DNA of 11,977 bases, taken from positions 1 through 11,977 of the forward strand of contig CALEZK010000198.1 in NCBI GenBank assembly GCA_937928585.1. The letters are read 5' to 3'. Both the position numbers and the translations under genes were made by a program. Below are positions 6,750 to 11,977 of this stretch, one piece after another. Below the pieces are notes generated by a model. It did not search any database. It had not been told where the DNA came from and saw only the letters and a list, made by a program, of their open reading frames with translations. How positions within the stretch are numbered: position 1 is the first letter of the stretch; each line of letters begins with the position of its first letter. Source of the stretch: an uncultured bacterium. Lineage in GTDB: Bacteria > Hydrogenedentota > Hydrogenedentia > Hydrogenedentales > SLHB01.

Positions 6750-8807
6750 CTAAATCTGAAAATCTTTGCCTGCTGCTGCCGCAACCGGCGCGCCGATTAT
6801 CTTGCGCACATGGGCAACCAAATCGTTGGTGAGATACGGCTTCTGAAGAAACCCGTCCACCGCGTCGCCATCAAATCGTTGGGCAGCTTCCGCCTCGGAG
6901 TATCCGCTCGACACCAGAACGCGAATATCGTCGCGAACGGAACGAAGCGCGCGGCAAGTTTCTTCGCCGCTCATTCTGGGCATGGTCATATCGAGTACAG
7001 CGAGTCCAATCGCGTCGATATTCTCGCGTAGAAGTTCGACTGCGTCCGCGCCGCTGTGTGCCACCCACACCGTGTAGCCAGCCCGTCGAAGCGCGCGTTC
7101 GGAGATGCTGAGGACCGCCTCCTCGTCGTCTACCACAAGAACACCATGCGCGCGCGCCTGCGCCTGTTTGCGATCATCGTGGCGAAAACCATGGGCCGGA
7201 ACAATAGACACCGGCAGATAGACACGAAACTCGGTGCCCGCGCCAATTGTCGATTTCACCGACATCGCCCCGCGATGTCCGCGCACGATGCCCACCGCCG
7301 CTGCAAGTCCCAGGCCACGCCCGGTGAATTTGGTGGTGAAGAAAGGATCGTACATACGATCCGCGACCTGGTCGTCCAGTCCTGAGCCTTGGTCAGCTAC
7401 CTCCAGGACACAGTAGGAGCCATCTGGAATCGCATCTGTAAGCCGGGGCGGACGCGGCGTGCTGCGCGTGAACGATTCGTGCCGCACCGCGACACGCACG
7501 CTCCCGCTTTTCTCACCATATGACTCCGCGGCGTTTACGACGAGATTCAACAACACCTGGCGCAACTGACTGCGATCGCCTTCAAGCACAGGGGTTGCAG
7601 GGTCAATTTCGTACTCCACGTGTATGTTCGATGGCAGTGCGTGGGCAATTGAAGACTCCGCGTCTCGAACAATCTCACAAAGATCGATCGCGCACTTTGA
7701 GTATGTCGCGCGGCCGGAATACGCCAGCATCTGTTGTGACAACGCGGCGGCTCGTTTCGCGGCGGACTCAATTTGTTCGAGACAGCCGTAGACCGGCGAG
7801 CTCTTGGGCAAATCGAGCATGGCCAGGCTGGCATTGCCCAAAACTCCCATCAGCAGATTGTTAAAATCGTGCGCGATGCCCCCGGCCATGACACCGAGAC
7901 TTTCCAGCTTCTCCGCCTGCGCAACGCGTGCCTGCAACAGTTCGCGCTCTTTAGCGGCTATTTTTCGCTCAGTAATGTCCCGATTCACCGCGAGTATGGC
8001 CGTCTGCCCGCGAAACTCGATGACCGTGGTATGAATATCCACGGCCATCGGCCGGCGGTCTTTGGTTAGATGCACGCCTTCGCACCCGTATCGACCATTG
8101 CGAAGTTGTTCTTCCAGCCGTTCCCGAAAGCCCGATGCAAATTCAAGCGCATCGAGATCATGCGTATGCATCTGCAGTAACTCTTCGCGTGTATATCCCA
8201 TGCGCGTCGAGGCCGCGGTGTTGCATTCGAGAATCTTGCCGTCCAGATCATGAACGAACAGGGCATCTTCCATGCCGTCGAATAGCGTCCTTAGCTGTGC
8301 CTCGGCGCTGAGCGCTTTCTTCTCGGCAATCTCCCGTTCACGGAGTGCATTGTTTAGCTGCTCATGCTCCGCCAGTTGCTGTTCGCGCGCCTTGAGCACC
8401 TCGAAAATGGAAAGATAAAACCCAATGACGCCAAGCGCCAGGCCGCCAGATAAAAGCAGCGTTCTAAGAAACTCGAGAGGGGTGAGCACGCCATCCGGAT
8501 TGCTCGGTTGCAGGAGTGGAGTCGCACCGCTTCCGGAGATAAACTGCGAGCCTGCGAGAAACGCAAACGCAAAGACAATGGCGTAACCGAATCGAGGGAA
8601 GTAGCGATACCGCAACAGCGCGTACACGGTCGCCGTCGCCATGGTGCCGAGTCCGACAAGCCCGAGCACCCTCGGAATCAGACTGCCGGCAGGCATGACG
8701 TCCGCAAGCAAAATCCCCAGGAACCGCAACGCGCAACCCGCGCCGATCGCGATGAACATGAGCCTGCGCAGGCGCGCCAGATCCCTTTGTGAGCCGGTGT
8801 CGCTCAT
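6750..8807 (-). CDS. Membrane hybrid sensor histidine kinase (4 TM, PAS, HisKA/HATPase, REC)
   Basis: This 685-residue two-component kinase autophosphorylates on histidine and passes phosphate to its own receiver domain. Four transmembrane helices lie at about 17-37, 47-67, 73-90 and 113-135, with only short loops outside, so the signal is probably sensed in or at the membrane or by the PAS domain. A coiled-coil linker (about 136-172) leads to a PAS domain (about 172-282). The kinase core has the H-box H313 (GGIAHDFNNLL), N-box N425 (NLVVNAAE), G1 DQGSGL (472-477), F-box DPFFTT and G2 GRGLGLA (496-502). The C-terminal REC domain (about 555-672) keeps the acidic pair D560/D561, phospho-acceptor D606 (VLDMTMP), S634 and K656 (LQKPY). 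The domain order resembles CckA-like hybrid kinases. No HPt or dedicated output regulator lies beside it. The divergent neighbour is a secreted ThuA-like protein; ligA follows 104 bp downstream on the same strand. Confidence 0.93.
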   Translation of the reverse strand: MSDTGSQRDLARLRRLMFIAIGAGCALRFLGILLADVMPAGSLIPRVLGLVGLGTMATATVYALLRYRYFPRFGYAIVFAFAFLAGSQFISGSGATPLLQPSNPDGVLTPLEFLRTLLLSGGLALGVIGFYLSIFEVLKAREQQLAEHEQLNNALREREIAEKKALSAEAQLRTLFDGMEDALFVHDLDGKILECNTAASTRMGYTREELLQMHTHDLDALEFASGFRERLEEQLRNGRYGCEGVHLTKDRRPMAVDIHTTVIEFRGQTAILAVNRDITERKIAAKERELLQARVAQAEKLESLGVMAGGIAHDFNNLLMGVLGNASLAMLDLPKSSPVYGCLEQIESAAKRAAALSQQMLAYSGRATYSKCAIDLCEIVRDAESSIAHALPSNIHVEYEIDPATPVLEGDRSQLRQVLLNLVVNAAESYGEKSGSVRVAVRHESFTRSTPRPPRLTDAIPDGSYCVLEVADQGSGLDDQVADRMYDPFFTTKFTGRGLGLAAAVGIVRGHRGAMSVKSTIGAGTEFRVYLPVSIVPAHGFRHDDRKQAQARAHGVLVVDDEEAVLSISERALRRAGYTVWVAHSGADAVELLRENIDAIGLAVLDMTMPRMSGEETCRALRSVRDDIRVLVSSGYSEAEAAQRFDGDAVDGFLQKPYLTNDLVAHVRKIIGAPVAAAAGKDFQI

Positions 8808-8916
8808 CTCGCGCAGGTATACCCCCAGTTTGTATGCCTCATTTCGCTTACTGCTATGCTATTTCGACAGACAAAAGGAGCCTACCCCTGCGTCCGAAGT
8901 TTGTCAAGGCGCGGGC

Positions 8917-8945
8917 TTGACTGCATTCCCTTCCGATTATACGCT
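8917..8945 (+). promoter_or_regulatory. Candidate vegetative promoter for the ThuA-like gene
   Basis: A TTGACT (8917-8922) is followed after 17 bp by TACGCT (8940-8945), matching the sigma-70-type TTGACA and TANNNT patterns with ideal spacing; an overlapping TTATAC (8937-8942) is an alternative -10 at shorter spacing. Transcription would start near 8952, leaving a leader of roughly 40 nt with an AAGGA Shine-Dalgarno (8977-8981) 8 nt before the ATG at 8990. The element lies in the 182-bp divergent region shared with the histidine kinase gene, for which no comparably good promoter was seen. Confidence 0.45.
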
Positions 8946-8989
8946 AGACCCCGCTGCGTTTGGCCCTCAACCAATCAAGGAAATCTCGA

Positions 8990-9862
8990 ATGAAACGTAT
9001 TGCAATGATCGCCGCCGCGGCCCTTGCCGCAACGGTTCCGGCCAATGCCGTGAGCAAGGCCATCTTCCTCAGTAAATCCTCCGGCTTCGAGCACAGTTGC
9101 ATCAAATGGGACGAAAATAAGGTAAGCCACGTTGATAGAATCCTGACCAAACTTGCCCCGCAGTTCGGCTCGGAAGTGCTTTGCACCAAGGACGCAAGCC
9201 TGATAAATGCCGAGAACCTCAAGAACTACAAACTCGTGATCTTCTACACGACTTTGAACCTCGATGAGGAAGGCGCGGACAAGAACCCACCGATGAAGCC
9301 CTCGGGTCAGGCCGAATTAATCGAGTGGATTAAGAACGGCGGTGGTTTTGTCGGATTCCACTGCGCATCAGACACGTTTCACACGCCAGACGGCGGTGAA
9401 GTCACGCCCTATATCAAAATGATCGGCGGCGAGTTTCGCGGCCACGGAAAGCAGTTCGTGGGCACCGTGCGCGTCGTCGACAAGGCGCATCCAACCATGG
9501 CCAATGTCCCCGAGGAGTGGAGCATCAACGACGAGTGGTATCTCTTCAAAAACTTGAACGAGAAAAGCATCCACGTACTTGCAACTTTGGATTCCGCCGC
9601 GGAACGCGAAGTACAGGAGATGTACAACATTCCCAACTATCCGATCATCTGGTGCAGCGAACTGGGCAAAGGCCGCGTGTTCTATAACGCAATGGGCCAC
9701 CGAGAAGATGTGTGGGACTCGGAAATCTTTCAGAAGAGCGTCGTGGATGCCGCGAAGTGGGCGATGGGCGAAGGCCCAGCGAATGCCGCGCCAAATCTGG
9801 AGAAAGTCATGACGCCCGACGAGATTGTTAAGGTGCAATTGCCGCCGGTGAAAGACAACTAA
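8990..9862 (+). CDS. Secreted ThuA-like domain protein
   Basis: The 290-residue product carries a Sec-type signal peptide (MKRIAMIAAAALAATVPANA, cleavage after residue 20) and one ThuA-like domain, a class I glutamine-amidotransferase-like fold found in trehalose-utilization and other sugar-related proteins. Supporting features are AIFLSKSSGFEH at the first strand, a central YKLVIFYTTLNLDEEG segment, IKNGGGFVGFHCASDTFH at the position of the fold's nucleophile elbow, GGEFRGHGKQF, the HPTMANVPEEW stretch, INDEWYLFKN, and GKGRVFYNAMGHREDVW near the end. These match ThuA family landmarks. The ATG at 8990 is preferred to a TTG at 8960 because it has a Shine-Dalgarno (AAGGA, 8 nt) and places the signal peptide at the N-terminus. 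The biochemical activity of secreted ThuA-like proteins is poorly defined, so only a likely role in periplasmic carbohydrate metabolism can be proposed. It is transcribed alone, with its own promoter candidate and terminator. Confidence 0.9.
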   Translation: MKRIAMIAAAALAATVPANAVSKAIFLSKSSGFEHSCIKWDENKVSHVDRILTKLAPQFGSEVLCTKDASLINAENLKNYKLVIFYTTLNLDEEGADKNPPMKPSGQAELIEWIKNGGGFVGFHCASDTFHTPDGGEVTPYIKMIGGEFRGHGKQFVGTVRVVDKAHPTMANVPEEWSINDEWYLFKNLNEKSIHVLATLDSAAEREVQEMYNIPNYPIIWCSELGKGRVFYNAMGHREDVWDSEIFQKSVVDAAKWAMGEGPANAAPNLEKVMTPDEIVKVQLPPVKDN

Positions 9863-9893
9863 GATTTTGCCTCCGTCAAGGCTTGCAGCAAGG

Positions 9894-9935
9894 CCGGGCA
9901 ACGCCGCGAAAAGCGTTGCCCGGTTCTTGTTTATT
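9894..9935 (+). terminator. Rho-independent terminator of the ThuA-like gene
   Basis: An 11-bp perfect GC-rich stem (9894-9904 pairing with 9913-9923) encloses an 8-nt loop and is followed by a T-rich run (TTCTTGTTTATTTT). It starts 31 bp after the ThuA-like stop codon, where a terminator for that gene is expected. Confidence 0.88.
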
Positions 9936-9955
9936 TTAGCAATCCCAATCTAAAG

Positions 9956-9997
9956 CAAAAACGTGTGGCCGCGTCCGCAGCGGTTCGGACGCGGCCA
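9956..9997 (-). terminator. GC-rich hairpin with T-run on the minus strand; possible minus-strand terminator
   Basis: A 12-bp perfect stem (9966-9977 with 9986-9997) encloses an 8-nt loop. Read on the minus strand it is followed after a 4-base CACG spacer by TTTTTGCTTT, which resembles an intrinsic terminator; read on the plus strand it is followed by G-rich sequence, which does not. The nearest minus-strand gene upstream is the sigma-54 activator, ending about 550 bp away at 10550. The hairpin may therefore end a long 3' UTR or an unannotated minus-strand RNA, or have another role. Confidence 0.45.
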
Positions 9998-10235
9998 TGG
10001 GAAGATAGAGGGGGGGACCCTCGTGATGGCGTATGCAACCTCGATTAAACTCGCAGCGATAGCGGCTGATTCCACCCTTGTCTGCTGGCCTAGCTCGCCT
10101 TGTCGCTCTGCCCACAATACCGGCCGCCATTCAGACCGTTACATGGCGTAACCGAAGTTTCACGCTGCCCTAACGCGCGCTGAATCCCTCTGCCCTACAC
10201 TTTGCCCCGGAGTCGACATTGATAAAACCTATCCA

Positions 10236-10298
10236 GGGGCTTCCGTGGTCTAATCCGCCATATCCAGCAATGCTCCGACCTCGAACCACGGAAGCCCC
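10236..10298. repeat. 14-bp perfect inverted repeat with 35-nt loop
   Basis: GGGGCTTCCGTGGT (10236-10249) is exactly reversed and complemented by ACCACGGAAGCCCC (10285-10298), separated by 35 nt. The element lies about 60 bp upstream of the small ORF at 10360. Neither strand shows the T-run of an intrinsic terminator directly after it. The arms could form a leader RNA hairpin, a dispersed palindromic or MITE-like unit, or a binding site for a dimeric regulator; TCCA occurs just outside both ends (10232-10235 and 10301-10304), a possible but weak target duplication. The structure is certain and its role is unknown. Confidence 0.7.
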
Positions 10299-10359
10299 CT
10301 TCCATAAATCGCCAAGGGGCGCCAGGCAACGGCATACGCATCATGGAGTCAAAAGTGCA

Positions 10360-10524
10360 ATGAAAAACGGATATGTTTACCAACAGTTTGGCGTGTGGTG
10401 GGTGTTCATCGAATCCACTATGCCTGGGCCTATACAGCTTAGCGGACCCTATCGCACGCGGGAAAGCGCGGAGGATGCTCTCACGTCAATGAATTTGCTT
10501 GTAGGGTTGCCGACTGCTTCATAA
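10360..10524 (+). CDS. Hypothetical 54-aa aromatic-rich small protein
   Basis: I do not recognise this product. The frame from the ATG at 10360 encodes 54 residues beginning MKNGYVYQQFGVWWVFIES, with six aromatic residues in the first 16, then SGPYRTRESAEDALTSMNLL. The pattern suggests two beta-strands followed by a helix starting at TRESAEDAL, loosely like one half of a SPOR domain or a DUF2188-type small fold; that is a shape resemblance only. There is no signal peptide and no membrane helix. A GGAG lies 11 nt upstream (10345-10348), a long but usable spacing. The frame stays open upstream to a TTG at 10219, but that extension runs through the inverted repeat and is Pro/Arg-rich, so the ATG is preferred. 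About 55% of codons end in G or C by hand count. It is convergent with the sigma-54 regulator, 25 bp away. Real gene status is uncertain. Confidence 0.5.
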   Translation: MKNGYVYQQFGVWWVFIESTMPGPIQLSGPYRTRESAEDALTSMNLLVGLPTAS

Positions 10525-10549
10525 GTCGGCGCGTGTTGGAGCGAGGTTC

Positions 10550-11923
10550 TTACTTCAATCCGTATTTCTTGATCTTGTACTGCAAAGTGGTGCGCTTCAG
10601 GCCGAGATGATCCGCTGCCTTTGTCTTGTTCCAATGGAACCGGTTCAACGCCGCGGCGATCATTTCTGATTCGAGATGATCGGTGCGTTCGATCAGCGAT
10701 GCGCTGTCAGGCAGGGCATTCGGGTCCGGCTCAAGTTCTTCCTGCATGAAAAACATATCGGGCGGAATCACGTCACGCGTTATCGTCGAGCCCTCTGCCA
10801 ATACCACGGCGCGTTCCAGCACGTTCTCGAGTTCGCGCACGTTGCCAGGCCACGGATACCGCAGGAAAAAGCTCATCACGTCGTCTTCCACCTGCGAAAT
10901 TTCTTTTCCAAGCTCGAAGCTGAACTTCTTCAGGAAGTGATCGATGAGCGCGGGGATGTCGTCCGGCCGCGATCGCAGGGGCTCAACCCGCAGCGAAAAC
11001 ACATTGAGCCGGTAGTAGAAGTCTTCTCGGAATGTGCCCGCGATAATTGCCTCGCGCAAGTCGCGATTCGTCGCGGCGATGATGCGCGTATCCACGCGCA
11101 CGACCTGATTCCCGCCAACGCGTTCAAACTCGCCCTCCTGCAACACACGCAACAGTTTGGTTTGAATGTTCGGGTCAATCTCGCCAACTTCATCCAGAAA
11201 AAGCGTTCCGGTATGCGCGCGCTCGAACCGGCCCTGGCGCTGGCTCATTGCGCCCGTGAACGCGCCTTTCTCGTGACCGAAGAGCTCGCTCTCCAGAACG
11301 CCGGACGCAAGCGCTGCGCAGTTCAATGCAACGAAAGGGCGGTCGCTTCGCGGGCTGGATTCGTGAATTGCACGCGCCACCAATTCCTTGCCCGTGCCAC
11401 TTGGCCCCGTAATCAACACCGAACTGCGGCTCGGCCCGATCTTCTGAATCATTTTCAGAAGCTGCTTCGTTTCTTTGCTGTAGCCGACGATTTGACGGCC
11501 GTTCGCCGAAACCAGCGGCGTCTGCTGTTCATATTCGCGGACAGGCTTTTCGCCAAGGATCTTGTCGACCTTGAGTTCAATCTCGGCTAGCTTGAATGGC
11601 TTGGCAATAAAGTCGCGCGCGCCCAGCCGCATCGCCTCCACGGCGGTATCGATCGTGCCGTATGCAGTGATCATGATGACCGGGCTGTCGAAAGAGGAGG
11701 CCCGCGCTGACCGTAGCACGGCCAAGCCGTCCCGCTCAGGCATTTTGAGGTCGGTGATGATGACGTCGAAGTGGCGCTCGTTAATGATCTCGATTGCCTT
11801 ACTACCGTTGGACGCGGTGATGACGGAAAATCCGCGGTCCTTGAAGGTTCCTTCGAGCATTTGGCGCATGCCGGGCTCGTCGTCCACGACGAGCATATTT
11901 CGACGCGGGCTGAGTGTGGCCAC
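10550..11923 (-). CDS. Sigma-54-dependent response regulator (NtrC family)
   Basis: This phosphorylation-controlled activator opens sigma-54 RNA polymerase promoters by ATP hydrolysis. Numbered from the GTG at 11923 (457 residues), it has a REC domain with D14/D15, phospho-acceptor D58 (ITDLKMP), T86 and K108 (AKPF). The AAA+ domain follows, with Walker A GPSGTGKE (173-180), the sigma-54 contact loop GAFTGA (220-225), Walker B LFLDEVGE (241-248), arginine-finger region FREDFYYRLN and sensor II PWPGNVRELENV. A Fis-type helix-turn-helix (about 432-457, KTKAADHLGLKRTTLQYKIK) ends the protein. The frame is also open from an ATG at 11953, but only the GTG has a good Shine-Dalgarno (GGGAG, 9 nt away). 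No cognate kinase or clear -24/-12 promoter was found in the window; the partner may lie beyond the right edge. The hybrid kinase at 6750-8807 is separated from it by two plus-strand genes. Confidence 0.96.
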   Translation of the reverse strand: MATLSPRRNMLVVDDEPGMRQMLEGTFKDRGFSVITASNGSKAIEIINERHFDVIITDLKMPERDGLAVLRSARASSFDSPVIMITAYGTIDTAVEAMRLGARDFIAKPFKLAEIELKVDKILGEKPVREYEQQTPLVSANGRQIVGYSKETKQLLKMIQKIGPSRSSVLITGPSGTGKELVARAIHESSPRSDRPFVALNCAALASGVLESELFGHEKGAFTGAMSQRQGRFERAHTGTLFLDEVGEIDPNIQTKLLRVLQEGEFERVGGNQVVRVDTRIIAATNRDLREAIIAGTFREDFYYRLNVFSLRVEPLRSRPDDIPALIDHFLKKFSFELGKEISQVEDDVMSFFLRYPWPGNVRELENVLERAVVLAEGSTITRDVIPPDMFFMQEELEPDPNALPDSASLIERTDHLESEMIAAALNRFHWNKTKAADHLGLKRTTLQYKIKKYGLK

Positions 11924-11932
11924 AGTCTCTAT

Positions 11933-11937
11933 CTCCC
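11933..11937 (-). promoter_or_regulatory. Ribosome binding site favouring the GTG start of the NtrC-like gene
   Basis: GGGAG on the minus strand lies 9 nt before the GTG at 11923. The alternative ATG at 11953 has no purine-rich SD at a usable distance in the 24 bases left before the window edge. Starting at the GTG places nine residues before the MLVVDDE strand, a normal length for NtrC-type receivers. Confidence 0.55.
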
Positions 11938-11977
11938 AGGGCACGTCCCCCATTACGACATTCAGACTGTACCACCG

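Larger units (their letters stand above)
9936..10359. other. Non-coding stretch with two inverted repeats and no convincing gene
   Basis: Between the ThuA-like terminator and the small ORF at 10360 no frame shows a recognisable protein. A 64-codon minus-strand frame (9936-10130) runs straight through the 9966-9997 hairpin and has no family resemblance. The stretch holds that GC-rich hairpin, a G-run at 10010-10016, and the 14-bp inverted repeat at 10236-10298. No tRNA, tmRNA, SRP RNA or RNase P RNA core was recognised on either strand. The CTCTGCCC octamer occurs twice (near 10105 and 10190), with a related CGCTGCCC between them, which is too little to call a repeat family. Confidence 0.6.

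Noticed and set aside
8808..8989. Sigma-54 (-24/-12) promoter that could link the NtrC-like regulator to the divergent genes
   Set aside because: No TGGC-N8-TTGC-like element was found on either strand in this gap.
9936..10130. 64-codon minus-strand open frame in the intergenic region
   Set aside because: Arg/Pro-rich, runs through the 9966-9997 hairpin, and shows no family resemblance.
10274..10290. GGTTCGAGGTC on the minus strand, resembling a tRNA T-loop
   Set aside because: The bases flanking it do not form a T-stem, there is no D-arm or anticodon arm at the right distance, and it is part of the 14-bp inverted repeat.
10219..10359. TTG-started upstream extension of the small ORF
   Set aside because: It would translate the inverted repeat and give a Pro/Arg-rich low-complexity segment; the ATG at 10360 is a better start.
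10676..11590. 304-codon plus-strand open frame opposite the sigma-54 regulator
   Set aside because: Lies wholly inside a secure NtrC-family gene, with biased composition and no recognisable domain.

Overview
The window looks like chromosomal DNA from a Gram-negative, diderm bacterium of moderate to high GC content. The outer membrane is inferred from the MCE/Mla-type lipid transport operon and its lipoprotein. A secreted ThuA-like protein and a Tat-exported intradiol dioxygenase, next to a large hybrid histidine kinase and an NtrC-type activator, would suit an environmental lineage such as the Hydrogenedentota, Planctomycetota or Verrucomicrobiota. That placement is inference. No phage, transposase, CRISPR, tRNA or rRNA gene is visible.

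Layout: (1) 1-503 (+) is the C-terminal part of transcription terminator Rho, cut by the window edge. It is followed after 26 bp by a Tat-signal intradiol ring-cleavage dioxygenase (530-1189, +). (2) 1204-6645 (-) is a compact operon read right to left: ligA, mlaE with a fused STAS domain, mlaF, mlaD, and a PqiC/YmbA-type auxiliary lipoprotein. Junctions are 4-bp ATGA overlaps (ligA/mlaE and mlaD/lipoprotein), a 1-bp overlap (mlaE/mlaF) and a 15-bp gap (mlaF/mlaD). ligA is preceded by a perfect TATAAT placed so close to its ATG that the transcript could be leaderless. (3) 6750-8807 (-) is a membrane hybrid histidine kinase (4 TM, PAS, HisKA/HATPase, REC), divergent from (4) a secreted ThuA-like protein (8990-9862, +), which has a plausible vegetative promoter and a strong intrinsic terminator. 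(5) 9936-10359 holds no convincing gene but two notable inverted repeats: a GC-rich 12-bp stem that reads as a minus-strand terminator, and a 14-bp perfect inverted repeat with a 35-nt loop. (6) 10360-10524 (+) is a possible 54-aa aromatic-rich small protein, convergent with (7) a sigma-54-dependent response regulator (10550-11923, -).

Working together: MlaE (two permease copies expected), MlaF (ATPase dimer), MlaD (MCE ring) and the outer-membrane lipoprotein should form an envelope-spanning lipid transporter. The fused STAS domain would replace a separate MlaB. The kinase and the NtrC-like regulator are separate signalling genes, and nothing here shows that they are partners. The least explained part is about 9960-10530, which contains unassigned structured DNA and a small ORF.
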